Origin: Phycisphaerales bacterium
Lineage (GTDB): Bacteria; Planctomycetota; Phycisphaerae; Phycisphaerales; UBA1924
DNA: 64,000 bases
Assembly (NCBI GenBank): GCA_013360675.1
Contig: JABWBB010000005.1
Span: forward strand, 23,330-87,329
Direction: 5' to 3'
The position numbers were made by a program, and so were the translations under genes. Below, piece by piece: positions 54,975 through 64,000 of the stretch; position 1 is the stretch's first letter, and each line of letters opens with the position of its first letter. The notes beneath the pieces are model-generated. The model was not told the DNA's origin, ran no database searches, and saw only the letters and a list, made by a program, of their open reading frames with translations.

Positions 54975-57743
54975 ATGCCCGACCCCCGCGACACTCCCGC
55001 CATGCAGCAGCACGCCCGCTTCAAGGCGCGCCACCCCGATTGCGTACTGCTCTTTCGCGTGGGCGATTTCTACGAGTTGTTCGACGACGATGCCGTCGTC
55101 GTCTCCAAGGCCATCGGGCTCACGCTGACGCAGCGCACCGCCGGCATCCCCATGGCCGGTGTGCCCTATCACCAGCTCGAAACCTATCTCAAGAAACTCG
55201 TCGCGCACGGGTTCCGTGTCGCGGTCTGCGAGCAACTCGAAGATGCTTCACAGGCCAAGGGGATCGTGCGGCGCGGGGTGACGCGCGTCATCACGCCCGG
55301 CACGCTGGTGGACGAATCGCTGGTCGAGAGCGATCGGGCGGGCACGCTCGCTGCCGTCGCCTTCACGCAATCGGGTGATGATTCCCCCGCCAGCGTGGGC
55401 GTGGTCGATGTCTCGACGGGCGAGTTCTGCGTGCTGTCGATCCCCGCCGGCACGCTGGTGGACGAACTGGCCCGGCGCAACGTGCGCGAACTGCTGTACG
55501 CCAGCGCGGGCGAAACCGAGCCCGCGCCGCGCGTGGCTCGCGTGCTGCATGGGCTGGGCATCTCGGGCACGCCGCGCCCCTCGTGGCACTTCCGCTCGGA
55601 CGAGGCCTTCCAGGCCGTGTCGCGCCAGTTCGGCGTCTCGACGCTGGCGGGCTTTGGCCTGCGCGATGACGACACCTGCATCGCCCCCGCGGGCGTGCTG
55701 GTGCGATATCTGCAAGAGACCCAGAGCCTCTCGCCCGACGATCTGCCCGCGGGTGAATCGGCCCGCGGCTCACTCTCGCACCTGCGCCCGCCGCGGCGTG
55801 AGACCGACCAGGCCGCCCTCGTCATCGACGCCGTCAGCCTGCGCGCGCTCGAGGTCGAATCGACCATGCGCGGCGTCGGCGGGAACGGGGCGGGCCACGA
55901 CGCGTCGCTGCTGGGGATCTTCCTCGCGCCCAAGAACGGCAAGAGTTTCTGCCGCACGCAGATGGGGCGGCGGTTGCTCCGCGATTGGCTGGTGCGTCCG
56001 CTGCGCGACGTCGCCGCGATTACCAAACGTCAGGACGGCGTGTCGACGCTCGTCGAAGACCGCACCCTCGCCGCCCGCGTGGGGACGATCCTCGACCGCG
56101 TGCAGGATGTCGCCCGCCTGGGCGGGCGTGTGGCGCTGGGGCGTGCGGGCCCGCGTGATCTCGCCGCCCTGGGGCGCTCGGTGAGCGAGGCCCCCGCGCT
56201 GGCGGTGGAACTCGAAGGGGCGTCGTCGCTGGGCGATCTCGCGCGGGTGCTGGCGCAGGCGAAGGAGGCTTGCCGTGCGTTGGCGGACGAGATCAACGCC
56301 GCGATCGTGGATGACGCCCCCGCGCACATCCGCGATGGGGGCGCGATCCGCGACGGGGTCGATGCCGAACTCGATGAGGCCCGCACGCTGGCCCGCGACG
56401 CGACGACGTGGCTGGCCGAGTATCAGGCGCGGCTTAGCAGTGAGCACGCGCTGCCCGGGCTCAAGGTCGGCTTCAACCGCGTCTTTGGCTATTACATCGA
56501 GCTGCCCGCGGCCCAGGCGCGCCAGGCCCCCGCGCTGCTCACCCGCACCCAGACCCTCAAAAACGCCGAGCGCTACACCACCCCCGAGCTGCGCCAGTTC
56601 GAGGCGAAGGTGAGCACCGCCGAGGCCCGCGGGCTTGAGCGCGAGAAGGCGATATTCGACGCTCTGTGTGCGCGCGTGAACGCCGCTCTCCCGACCCTGG
56701 CGATCGTCGCCGATGCCATCGCACAACTGGATGTGCTGCTGGCCTACGCCGACAAGGCCGTGCGTCGGCGCTGGGTCCGCCCGATCGTCACCGATGAGCC
56801 CGAACTGCGGATCGACGCGGGGCGGCACCCGGTGCTCGACGAGATGCTCGGCGCGGACTTCGTCCCCAACGACACCGACCTGGGCGCCGCCGACCCCGAG
56901 GGGCGCGAGGCCCGCTCGGCCCGCCTGGCGCTTATCACCGGGCCCAACATGGCGGGCAAGTCGACCTACATTCGCCAGGTCGCGCTGATCGGCCTGCTCG
57001 CGCACACGGGTAGTTTCGTCCCCGCCGACCGCGCCACCATCGGGCTGATCGATCGCATCTTCACGCGCATCGGCGCCGACGACGCCCTGCACGCGGGGCT
57101 CTCGACCTTCATGGTCGAAATGGTCGAGACGGCCAACATCCTCCACCACTGCACGCCCCGCTCGCTCGTCGTGCTCGATGAAGTGGGCCGCGGCACCAGC
57201 ACCCTCGACGGGCTCGCCCTCGCCTGGGCCATCGTCGAGCACCTGGCCTCGCCTGGCAACGCCAAGAAACCGCCGAGGGACGCGGGCGGGCCGCGCACGC
57301 TCTTCGCCACGCATTACCACGAACTCACCAGCCTGGAAGAGACCTTCCCCGGGCGCGTGCGCAACCTGCAGGTCGCCGTGCGCGAGTGGCCCGCGGGCGA
57401 TGGGCAGGCCCAGATCGTCTTCCTCCATCGCATCCTGCCCGGGCGGGCGGACCAGTCCTACGGCTTGCACGTGGCGAGCCTCGCGGGCATCCCCGCCCAG
57501 GTCGTCGCGCGCGGGCGCGAAGTGCTCGCGAGCCTCGCCGTCCAGCACGGGGTCACCCCGCCGCGCCCTGCACGCCCGGCCAAGTCGGATGGGAAGGCCA
57601 ACCCGTCGCAACTGGGGCTCTTTGGTTCCGCCGCACCGCACCCGGCGGTCGACGCGCTGCGCGAGGTGAAACTCGAGGCCCTCTCGCCGCTCGATGCATT
57701 CGACGTGTTGAGACGGCTCAAATCGCTGCTCGACGATCGCTAG
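54975..57743 (+). CDS. mutS: DNA mismatch repair protein MutS
   Basis: Recognises mismatches and slipped loops in new DNA. The 922-residue length is at the upper end of the usual 850-900. The mismatch-binding Phe-x-Glu is in FRVGDFYELFDDD (about 30), followed by AGIPMAGVPYHQLETYLKKL. The ATPase has Walker A GPNMAGKSTY (about 656), DEVGRGTSTLDGLALAW (about 735) and TLFATHYHEL. Start ATG 54975 was chosen over a later Met. No mutL is adjacent. It overlaps the convergent M50 gene by four bases. Confidence 0.96.
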   Translation: MPDPRDTPAMQQHARFKARHPDCVLLFRVGDFYELFDDDAVVVSKAIGLTLTQRTAGIPMAGVPYHQLETYLKKLVAHGFRVAVCEQLEDASQAKGIVRRGVTRVITPGTLVDESLVESDRAGTLAAVAFTQSGDDSPASVGVVDVSTGEFCVLSIPAGTLVDELARRNVRELLYASAGETEPAPRVARVLHGLGISGTPRPSWHFRSDEAFQAVSRQFGVSTLAGFGLRDDDTCIAPAGVLVRYLQETQSLSPDDLPAGESARGSLSHLRPPRRETDQAALVIDAVSLRALEVESTMRGVGGNGAGHDASLLGIFLAPKNGKSFCRTQMGRRLLRDWLVRPLRDVAAITKRQDGVSTLVEDRTLAARVGTILDRVQDVARLGGRVALGRAGPRDLAALGRSVSEAPALAVELEGASSLGDLARVLAQAKEACRALADEINAAIVDDAPAHIRDGGAIRDGVDAELDEARTLARDATTWLAEYQARLSSEHALPGLKVGFNRVFGYYIELPAAQARQAPALLTRTQTLKNAERYTTPELRQFEAKVSTAEARGLEREKAIFDALCARVNAALPTLAIVADAIAQLDVLLAYADKAVRRRWVRPIVTDEPELRIDAGRHPVLDEMLGADFVPNDTDLGAADPEGREARSARLALITGPNMAGKSTYIRQVALIGLLAHTGSFVPADRATIGLIDRIFTRIGADDALHAGLSTFMVEMVETANILHHCTPRSLVVLDEVGRGTSTLDGLALAWAIVEHLASPGNAKKPPRDAGGPRTLFATHYHELTSLEETFPGRVRNLQVAVREWPAGDGQAQIVFLHRILPGRADQSYGLHVASLAGIPAQVVARGREVLASLAVQHGVTPPRPARPAKSDGKANPSQLGLFGSAAPHPAVDALREVKLEALSPLDAFDVLRRLKSLLDDR

Positions 57744-58906
57744 GCGACCACGCCGTGCCGGGCGATGGCCTCGCGCGCCAGCAGCAACTCGCCCACGTTC
57801 TCGTGCGTGACCAGGCCCACCACCACGCCGTTGCGTTCGACGACCAGCAGAGGCGAGTTGGTCTCTCGCATCTTGTCCATCGCCCCGATCAGCGGGTCGT
57901 GCTCGCCCACGATGACCACGTCGCGGCGCATGGCATCAGCGATATGCGCCGCAGGGCCCCGAGCGGCCAACCCCTGCAGCAGATCCGCCCGCGAGAGCAC
58001 ACCCACGGTCTTTCCCTCGTCGACCACCGGGAAATCGGGCTGTGAACCGGCGAGCAGGGCACGCAGCGCATCGTCGAGCGTGTCCTGGGCCGAGAGCGCC
58101 CGGAAGCGCGTGAGCATCGCGCGGTGCACGGGCATCGCGCCGATCCCCGCCTGCTCCTGCGCGTGCCTCGATTCCGCGGACCCGCCGATCCACACGAACA
58201 GCGCGATCAGCACCAGCAGCAAGTTCCCCGTCAGGATGCCCAGGATGACAAAGCCCCCCGCCAACACCTGCCCCACGCCCGCGGCGATGGCCGTCGCCTT
58301 GGCGAAGGGCATCGTCATCGCCAGGATCGAACGCAGCACGCGCCCGCCGTCCATCGGGAAGGCGGGGATCATGTTGAACACCACCAGTACGACATTGATG
58401 ACGAGCAACTGGCCCAGCAACATCCCGAAGCCGGGCATCGCGCCCGGTTCAGGCAGCTGCGTCGCCGCCCCGAGCGCGCCCATCACCAGCACGATGGGCA
58501 GCAGCAACAGCGCGATGACGACGTTGACCGCGGGGCCCGCGAGGGCGACGAGCAGTTCCTGCACCGGCTCGCGCGGCATGCGCTCGAGGCGCGCCACCCC
58601 GCCGATGGGCAACAGCGTGATGTCACGCGTCGCCACCCCGAACCGCCGGGCTGTCAGCGCGTGCCCGTACTCGTGGAGAAGTACGCAGAAAAAGACTGCC
58701 AGGATGAGCACGATGCTGTGGGCGGCTCCAGCCACGCCCCGGTCGCGCAATATCGCCGACCCCGCGACATACGCGAGCAGCAGTAGAAACGTCCAGTGGA
58801 CGTAGACGCCGATGCCAAAGAAGGTTCCGATTTTCAGCGAGCCGCTGCGCACCGGGTGCTCCACTTCCACCCCGCACGGGGGCCCCTCACGATACACTGC
58901 CCGCAT
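57740..58906 (-). CDS. Site-2 protease (M50) with tandem CBS domains
   Basis: An intramembrane zinc metalloprotease of the M50B/RseP-related SpoIVFB-like group. The HEYGH zinc motif (about 80) and NMIPAFPMDGG (third ligand region, about 180) are intact, within about six membrane segments. The C-terminus is two CBS domains (about 265-385), typical of the regulated SpoIVFB-like branch. ATG 58906 is the only ATG before the conserved domain, but it overlaps the start of the divergent aldo/keto reductase gene, so a GTG at 58870, 58864 or 58852 is likely the real start. It may cleave membrane anti-sigma factors. Confidence 0.88.
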   Translation of the reverse strand: MRAVYREGPPCGVEVEHPVRSGSLKIGTFFGIGVYVHWTFLLLLAYVAGSAILRDRGVAGAAHSIVLILAVFFCVLLHEYGHALTARRFGVATRDITLLPIGGVARLERMPREPVQELLVALAGPAVNVVIALLLLPIVLVMGALGAATQLPEPGAMPGFGMLLGQLLVINVVLVVFNMIPAFPMDGGRVLRSILAMTMPFAKATAIAAGVGQVLAGGFVILGILTGNLLLVLIALFVWIGGSAESRHAQEQAGIGAMPVHRAMLTRFRALSAQDTLDDALRALLAGSQPDFPVVDEGKTVGVLSRADLLQGLAARGPAAHIADAMRRDVVIVGEHDPLIGAMDKMRETNSPLLVVERNGVVVGLVTHENVGELLLAREAIARHGVVA

Positions 58907-59987
58907 GCCCCTCAACCATTATGTCACGCTGGGACGGTCGGGTTTGCGGGTTTCCCCTTTCTGCCTGGGCACCATGACATTCGGCCAGGAATGGAGCATC
59001 GGCGTGGGGGCCGACGAATCCGCACGCGTCCTCGACGCCTATCTCGAACGCGGCGGCAACTTCGTTGACACCGCCAACATCTACAACAAGGGGCACTCCG
59101 AGAAGATCCTGGGTGATCACCTCTCGGCCAACGGCAAGCGCGGGCGCGTGGTGCTGGCCACGAAGTTCTGCGGCGGTATGGACACCACCGACCCCAACAG
59201 CGGGGGCGCGGGGCGCAAGGCGATCATGGCCGCCTGCGAGCAATCGCTGCGCCGCCTCAAGACCGACTACATCGACTTGTACTGGATGCACTTCCTCGAT
59301 GCGCACACGCCCATCGATGAAACGATGCGCACGCTCGACATGCTCGTCACGCAGGGCAAGGTGCGTTACTTGGGCTTCTCCGACGTGCCCGCGTGGAAGG
59401 TCGTGCAGGCGCAGTACGAGGCGATCTTCCGCTCGTGGACGCCCCTGGCCGCGCTCCAGATCGAGTACTCCCTGCTCGAACGCAGCGTCGAGGCCGACCT
59501 GATCCCTATGGCCCGCGAGATGGGCCTGGGCGTCACCCCCTGGTCGCCGCTCAAATACGGCATCCTCAGCGGCAAGTACACGCGCGACACCCGCCCCAAA
59601 GACGGCCGCGGCGCCAGCGAGTGGGTCACCCGCCACCTCACCGATCATGCCTTCCGCGTGATCGAGACGCTCCATGAGACGGCCAAGGAGCAAGGCTGCA
59701 CCCCCGCGCAGGCCGCCCTGGCTTGGCTGAGCCGTCGCCCGGGCGTCACCAGCACCATCATCGGGGCCAAGACGCTGACCCAGCTCGAGGAAAACCTCAA
59801 GGGGCTCGAGGTTACCCTCTCCCCCGCATCGATCGCCCGCCTCGACGAGGTCACCAAGCCCACGCTCCCCTTCCCCCACGATTTCCTCCAGATGATCCCC
59901 ACGGTGATCCACGGCGGGCAGACCATCAACAGCGTCTGCGCCCCGCCCTGGGGCAATGCCCCCAAGGGCGACAACGACCGCCACTAG
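58905..59987 (+). CDS. Aldo/keto reductase
   Basis: An NADPH-dependent oxidoreductase of 360 residues. The AKR signature is present: FVDTANIYNKGHSEKILG with catalytic Asp and Tyr, ATKFCGG with the Lys, WMHFLDAHTPIDETMRTL with the His, and late STIIGAKTLTQLEENL with the cofactor-binding Ser/Lys/Gln. Substrate is unknown. The ATG at 58905 lies in the same CATG as the divergent M50 ATG. The next gene, ispG, begins 34 bp downstream. Confidence 0.92.
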   Translation: MPLNHYVTLGRSGLRVSPFCLGTMTFGQEWSIGVGADESARVLDAYLERGGNFVDTANIYNKGHSEKILGDHLSANGKRGRVVLATKFCGGMDTTDPNSGGAGRKAIMAACEQSLRRLKTDYIDLYWMHFLDAHTPIDETMRTLDMLVTQGKVRYLGFSDVPAWKVVQAQYEAIFRSWTPLAALQIEYSLLERSVEADLIPMAREMGLGVTPWSPLKYGILSGKYTRDTRPKDGRGASEWVTRHLTDHAFRVIETLHETAKEQGCTPAQAALAWLSRRPGVTSTIIGAKTLTQLEENLKGLEVTLSPASIARLDEVTKPTLPFPHDFLQMIPTVIHGGQTINSVCAPPWGNAPKGDNDRH

Positions 59988-60021
59988 AACCCCGCCCCGC
60001 CCGGGCCCGTACGATCCGGCG

Positions 60022-61311
60022 ATGAAGGCTCGCAGGGCAACACGTCAGGTCAGCGTCGGCGACGCACGCGTGGGCATTATCCGCATCGGCGGCGGGCTCC
60101 CCCGCGCCGACGGCACCCCCACCACCCCCGCCCCGGTCAGCGTGCAATCGATGACCGCCGGCTACACGCACGACGTGGACGCCTGCGTGGCCGAGATCAA
60201 CAAGCTCGCCGCCGCCGGGGCCGACATCGTGCGTGTGGCGGTGCCCGAGAAGAAGGACACACACGCACTGCGCGAGATCCTGCCGCGAGTGCGGGTGCCC
60301 ATCGTGGCCGACGTGCATTTCCACTTCCAGCGGGCGCTCGAGGCCATCGACGCGGGTGTACACAAAATCCGCCTCAACCCCGGGAATATCAGCGACCGGG
60401 CCCAGGTGATCGATGTGATCCAGGCCTGCAAGGCCCGCGGGCTGCCCATCCGCGTGGGCGTCAACGAGGGCTCGATCATCGAGCGCCGCGACAAGCAGAA
60501 GCGCATGAAGGAACTGGGCCAGGTCTTCAGCACGCACAAGCACGGCTATCTCCTGGCCATCATCATCACCAAGCTCGAGGAATACCTCGACATCTTCCGC
60601 GAGCAGGATTTCCACGACATCACCATCAGCGCCAAGAGCATGGATGCCTCGCTGGTGATCGACGCCTACACCGCCATCTCGGAGCGTTTCGACCACCCGC
60701 TGCACCTGGGCGTGACGCACGCGGGCCCGCGCGAGACCGGCTGCATCCGCTCGGTCGCCGCGCTGAGCGCCCTCCTCACGCAGGGCGTGGGCGACACCGT
60801 CCGCATCTCCTACGCCTCCGACCCGGTCTACGAGGTTGAGGACGCCCTCGAACTTCTCTACGCCCTGGGCCTGCGCGAGCGCAAAGGCATCGACCTCATC
60901 GCCTGTCCCACGTGCGGACGCATCCAGGTCGATCTCTTCACGCTGGTGCAGGATGTCCGCAAGCACCTCAGCACGCGCATCAGCGTTCCCATGAAGGTCG
61001 CCGTCATGGGCTGCATCGTCAACGGGCCCGGCGAGGCCGAGGGGGCCGATGTCGCCGTCTTCGCGGGCGACCGGCGCGGCATCATCTACGTGCAGGGCGA
61101 GCGCGTCGCCAGCGTCCCCGAGCCCGAGATCCTCGATCGCCTGCTCGCCGAGTGCCTGGCCTTCCAGGATCGTGTGCTCAAGGGCGAGGCGAAACTCGGC
61201 GAGAAGAAGGTCGAGATCATCCCGCCCGACCCCATCGGCGAACTGGGCTCGGGCTTCGAGAAGATCGCCAAGGGCCAGGTCCAGACACCCCTCACGATCA
61301 GCCGACCCTAG
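60022..61311 (+). CDS. ispG: 4-hydroxy-3-methylbut-2-enyl diphosphate synthase
   Basis: Iron-sulfur enzyme of the MEP isoprenoid pathway, converting MEcPP to HMBPP. The 429-residue product has VSVQSMTAGYTHDVDACV, VPIVADVHFHFQRAL, RLNPGNIS, RVGVNEGSI and the [4Fe-4S] cysteines in CPTCGRIQVD (about 294) and MGCIVNGPGEA (about 329). It is the short (two-domain) form, with a longer C-terminal tail. ATG 60022 was chosen. The lipase-like genes downstream may be cotranscribed. Confidence 0.95.
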   Translation: MKARRATRQVSVGDARVGIIRIGGGLPRADGTPTTPAPVSVQSMTAGYTHDVDACVAEINKLAAAGADIVRVAVPEKKDTHALREILPRVRVPIVADVHFHFQRALEAIDAGVHKIRLNPGNISDRAQVIDVIQACKARGLPIRVGVNEGSIIERRDKQKRMKELGQVFSTHKHGYLLAIIITKLEEYLDIFREQDFHDITISAKSMDASLVIDAYTAISERFDHPLHLGVTHAGPRETGCIRSVAALSALLTQGVGDTVRISYASDPVYEVEDALELLYALGLRERKGIDLIACPTCGRIQVDLFTLVQDVRKHLSTRISVPMKVAVMGCIVNGPGEAEGADVAVFAGDRRGIIYVQGERVASVPEPEILDRLLAECLAFQDRVLKGEAKLGEKKVEIIPPDPIGELGSGFEKIAKGQVQTPLTISRP

Positions 61312-61327
61312 CCCCCGCGCCACCACG

Positions 61328-62161
61328 ATGCGACCCTTTGCCCTCTTGCTTCTGCTGGCGCTGCTGCCCGGGTGCATCGCGATGGGAACACCCCGCGGGG
61401 GCGCGACGCTCTCGGCCCGTGATGCGCTGGCCGCGCTCAAGCAGATGGAGCAGCACCCCGTGCCTCACCAGCGCCCGCTGGTGATCCTCAACGGCTATCG
61501 CTCGCCCGAGTTCCTGCTCGGGGCGCTGCGGTCGCGCCTGGGGCACGCCACCAGCGGCAACACCCGCGACGTGCTGGTGATCAACTTCTTCACCGACTCC
61601 ACCTTCGACCAGATGGCCGACCGCACCCTGCGCGAGGTCAACGCCCGGTGGCCCAGCGCCGACCCGCACGCCAGCGTGGAGGTCGACGTGGTGGGCGTAT
61701 CGATGGGCGGCCTGGTGGCCCGATACGCCGCTATCCCGCACGTGCCCGATGCAGACGCGCCCGCGGGCGAGACCGACGCGACGCGCCCCCGCCGACCCGT
61801 GCTGAACCTCAAGCGACTCTTCACGCTGGCCACGCCCCACCGGGGTGCGTCGATCGCCCGGTGGATCGCCATCGACGAACCCGCCCGCGATATGCGCGAG
61901 GGCTCGGCGTTCCTCGCGCGACTCGACGCGGCCCTCCCGCAGGCCACCTACGAGATCGTCGCCTACGCCCACCTGCGCGACATCACCGTCGGCGCCACGC
62001 ACACCGCGCCGCCCGACTCGGTCCCCATCTGGACCGGCGGCACGCTGATCTTCAGCCACGGCTCCACGGCTCAAGACGTCGTCATCATCGCCGATCTCGC
62101 GCGACGCATCCGGGGCGAGCCCCCGCTGCTTCATTCCGACCAACCCCCGCCGCGCAACTAA
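61328..62161 (+). CDS. Lipoprotein lipase/esterase-like hydrolase
   Basis: A 277-residue predicted lipoprotein (lipobox LLPGC, Cys about 16) with an alpha/beta-hydrolase fold. The nucleophile elbow is GVSMGG, with Ser at about 126; LFTLATPHRGASIARW is a hallmark of the lipase/PGAP1-like group. It begins 16 bp after ispG. The next gene encodes a relative lacking the lipid anchor. Substrate, such as phospholipid or peptidoglycan-linked esters, is unknown. Confidence 0.8.
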   Translation: MRPFALLLLLALLPGCIAMGTPRGGATLSARDALAALKQMEQHPVPHQRPLVILNGYRSPEFLLGALRSRLGHATSGNTRDVLVINFFTDSTFDQMADRTLREVNARWPSADPHASVEVDVVGVSMGGLVARYAAIPHVPDADAPAGETDATRPRRPVLNLKRLFTLATPHRGASIARWIAIDEPARDMREGSAFLARLDAALPQATYEIVAYAHLRDITVGATHTAPPDSVPIWTGGTLIFSHGSTAQDVVIIADLARRIRGEPPLLHSDQPPPRN

Positions 62162-62164
62162 GCC

Positions 62165-62887
62165 ATGGCGATCATCACCAACCCCAACTTCGACGCTTCG
62201 CCCGCGCGGCTCGCCCAATGCCGCGCGGCGCTCAACGCCGACACCACGCCCCTGCCGCGACCCCTCGTCATCCTGGGCGGGTGGCGGGCGTGGAGCATCT
62301 CACCCCTGTCGGCCCGCCGCGTGCTCGCGCCGCTTTTGCCCGCCGGGACGCCGACGGTTCCCGTCATCGCGTATCCATTCTCCGGCTCGTTCGAGCACGC
62401 GGGGCGCGTGGTGCGCGATCGTCTCGCCCGCGCCAACCTGCTCGACACGCCCATCGACATCGTCGCAATCTCGATGGGCGGCCTGCTCGCCCGCTGGCTG
62501 GCCCTGCGCGGCGAGTTGTCAATCGCCCGCCTCTTCACCCTCGCCACGCCCCACCGCGGGGCGCACCTGGCCCGCTTCATCGCCCCCGACAAGGCCGCCC
62601 GCGCGATGCGCGAGGGCTCACCCCTGCTGCGCGAACTCGACGCGGCATTGCCCCAGGCCACCTACACGCTGACCTGCTACGCCGCCCTGCGCGATTGGTG
62701 GGTGCATGCCCGCAACACCAGCCCGCCGGGATTGCACCCCTACTGGGTCGATCCCACGACGATTCTCGGGCGGCTCTTCAGCCATTTCGCCATCAACGCC
62801 AACGCGGCGATTCACACCGATATCGCGCTGCGGCTGCGCGGCTTGCCCCCGCTGGCGGTCGAGCCCAGCCAGCCGCCTATCAACTAA
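62165..62887 (+). CDS. Lipase/esterase-like hydrolase, soluble paralog
   Basis: A 240-residue paralog of the preceding gene, aligned from the nucleophile to near the C-terminus (LFTLATPHRGAHLARF, MREGSPLLRELDAALPQATY). No signal peptide, so probably cytoplasmic. The nucleophile elbow reads AISMGG: the Ser is kept, but the first Gly of GxSxG is Ala, which is tolerated in some lipases. It starts 3 bp after the previous stop. A GGGTCCGGGTGC tandem is seen just beyond its end. Confidence 0.78.
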   Translation: MAIITNPNFDASPARLAQCRAALNADTTPLPRPLVILGGWRAWSISPLSARRVLAPLLPAGTPTVPVIAYPFSGSFEHAGRVVRDRLARANLLDTPIDIVAISMGGLLARWLALRGELSIARLFTLATPHRGAHLARFIAPDKAARAMREGSPLLRELDAALPQATYTLTCYAALRDWWVHARNTSPPGLHPYWVDPTTILGRLFSHFAINANAAIHTDIALRLRGLPPLAVEPSQPPIN

Positions 62888-62958
62888 GCCGGGTCCGGGT
62901 GCGGGTCCGGGTGCCACCACCCGACGCGTCTTCGCGGCGCGTGGTGTCTTCGTTGGCC

Positions 62959-63345
62959 TTAGGCATGCCCCGCCAACTTGTCGCGCAGCGCGCGTGCGAC
63001 CGACGTCTCTACTCCCGCACCCGTCAGCAGCGTCAGCGATCGCTCAAACGCCGTGCGCGAGAGCATCACCCCGGCGGCGGAGAGCCCGCCCACCCGCGCC
63101 ATCTCGCGCACCAGGGCCCGCTCGCCCCGCGTCAGTTTCAGCGACGAGGCCAGCCCATGAAACGCACACGCCAGTGGGTCGCGCGCAATCGCCCGCGCAC
63201 GCCAACGCATCAGCAGCACGCCCAGCAACGCCACGATAATGACGCCCCCCGCCCAAGGGAACCAGACGGGCATCGCCCAGACCGCCGCGGCTTCATCCCC
63301 GGTCACGATCGTCACCGGCTGGTGCTGGGCGAAGAAAAGCATCAT
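62959..63345 (-). CDS. Small membrane protein
   Basis: A 128-residue protein of unknown function with one membrane helix (about 28-50, VWFPWAGGVIIVALLGVLLM) and a cytoplasmic basic C-terminal part (LTRGERALVREMARVGG). The ATG at 63345 overlaps the stop of the HEAT-repeat gene (ATGA), so it is coupled to it. A longer reading frame overlaps that gene much more and was rejected. Confidence 0.6.
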   Translation of the reverse strand: MMLFFAQHQPVTIVTGDEAAAVWAMPVWFPWAGGVIIVALLGVLLMRWRARAIARDPLACAFHGLASSLKLTRGERALVREMARVGGLSAAGVMLSRTAFERSLTLLTGAGVETSVARALRDKLAGHA

Positions 63346-64000
63346 GTCGACTGTTCCTGAGCGGCCTTCGAGAGTGTCTGCCAAGGAACGCTGGCCTTCC
63401 AGGCGATGCGCATGTCCGCGTCGAGGCGCACCCCGCAAGCCTTGGCCCGGCGGCGGACCTTGACGTCCGGGTCGCTCGTGGCCAACTCACCCACGCGCGC
63501 GACGAGTTCGGGGTAGCGTTCGCCCGCGCGCGCCCGCCCGGGGCCGGTAAGCGTGCGCTGCGCCACCCACACCCCCGCCAGGCGGTGCATGGGACGCTCG
63601 TCGCCGAGCATCGCGCTGAGCGAGGCCGCTCCGCCGGCGGGCTCGATCCCCGCCAGCATGGCCCGCAGCGCATTGGCCCGCACGCGATGGTGCGGATCAT
63701 CGCGCAGAGGTTTGAGATCGAGCAGGCGACCCGTGCCCGGTGATCGCGACAGACGCCCTATCGCCTCGATCGCATTGGCCCTGACGCGGGCGTCAGTGTG
63801 CGAGACGCAGGCGGTGATGACTCCGGCGGCACCGGCGAGGCGCATCTCGCCCAGCGCCGCCGTGGCTGTCGCCACGCAGCGGGCTTCCTGATCGCGCCGG
63901 ATGGTCTCGACGAGCACGTCCTGCGCATGGGGCACGAGCCCGAGGCGACGCAGGCGCTGCATGGCCCTCACGCCCGCCTCGCCCCCGGCGCGGACCTGTG
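63342..64000 (-). CDS. HEAT-repeat protein, partial
   Basis: The C-terminal 218 residues of a helical-repeat protein; the frame is open to the right edge, so the start lies beyond it. HEAT-type repeats are visible (VRANAIEAIGRL, RVRANALRAMLAG, VRRRAKACGV). Such repeats bind proteins or act as lyase or scaffold parts; no enzymatic motif is visible. It is coupled to the small membrane-protein gene downstream. Confidence 0.7.
   Translation of the reverse strand, partial: QVRAGGEAGVRAMQRLRRLGLVPHAQDVLVETIRRDQEARCVATATAALGEMRLAGAAGVITACVSHTDARVRANAIEAIGRLSRSPGTGRLLDLKPLRDDPHHRVRANALRAMLAGIEPAGGAASLSAMLGDERPMHRLAGVWVAQRTLTGPGRARAGERYPELVARVGELATSDPDVKVRRRAKACGVRLDADMRIAWKASVPWQTLSKAAQEQST

Noticed and set aside
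62888..62930. The GGGTCCGGGTGC run as a mobile-element end
   Set aside because: Only a short low-complexity tandem with no partner repeat or gene.

Overview
The window is about 64 kb of GC-rich, densely packed bacterial chromosome, with 55 protein genes on both strands and no tRNA, rRNA, CRISPR array or transposase that I could find. The gene content suggests a planctomycete of the class Phycisphaerae. This is an inference from several traits: tandem PEP-CTERM-type surface proteins ending in a PTPASLALLGLGGL-type anchor with an Arg tail, a membrane protein with a CPSCRYDL zinc ribbon, an FHA-fused type II secretion/pilus ATPase, a DUF1559-like prepilin, a very large secretin, a MotA/MotB pair and many secreted or lipoprotein-anchored enzymes. 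Both ends cut through genes: polA at the left and a HEAT-repeat gene at the right.

Layout. 1-10 kb: DNA polymerase I, FHA-GspE ATPase, serS, a P2-type cation ATPase, a secreted alpha/beta hydrolase that has lost its nucleophile, and an RluD-type pseudouridine synthase. 10-17.7 kb: a membrane-anchored repeat protein, an MnmE-derived GTPase, coaX and a hypothetical gene, then a translationally coupled run of STAS protein, purN and a secreted TPR-metalloprotease-PDZ protein, then thyX. 17.7-20.3 kb: two tandem 280-residue PEP-CTERM paralogs, each with a leader hairpin and a strong terminator. 20.3-24.2 kb: a half-length asparaginase, an HTH-receiver regulator, aroA, a groES-like gene and apt. 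24.2-26 kb: the motA and motB stator genes.

26-30 kb holds a three-gene minus-strand unit: a stand-alone cyanophycin-synthetase-like ATP-grasp ligase, a secreted amidohydrolase with intact metal ligands, and a paralog of it that has lost all of them. A SixA-like phosphatase gene diverges from it. 30-45.4 kb: a small STN-like exported protein, an intergenic REP-like inverted repeat, gcvP, an M28 peptidase, a small lipoprotein, nadB, a DinB protein with Cys-Cys-Gly-Gly tails, a thioesterase, the large secretin, and an RsbV/RsbW-like pair. A 95-bp block is almost identical between the small STN gene and the secretin gene 12 kb away.

45.4-64 kb: an SH3-like exported protein, a TolC-like lipoprotein, a periplasmic cyclophilin, a prepilin-like protein, an ECF sigma factor with its coupled anti-sigma factor, a 3-hydroxyanthranilate dioxygenase/ACMS decarboxylase pair (tryptophan-kynurenine catabolism), mutS, an M50 site-2 protease with CBS domains, an aldo/keto reductase, ispG, two tandem lipase-like hydrolases, a small membrane protein and the partial HEAT-repeat gene.

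Best candidates for something undescribed are the ATP-grasp/active plus dead amidohydrolase unit, the shared secretin cassette, and the tandem PEP-CTERM pair with its matching leaders. All functions are read from motifs by eye; no database search was run.
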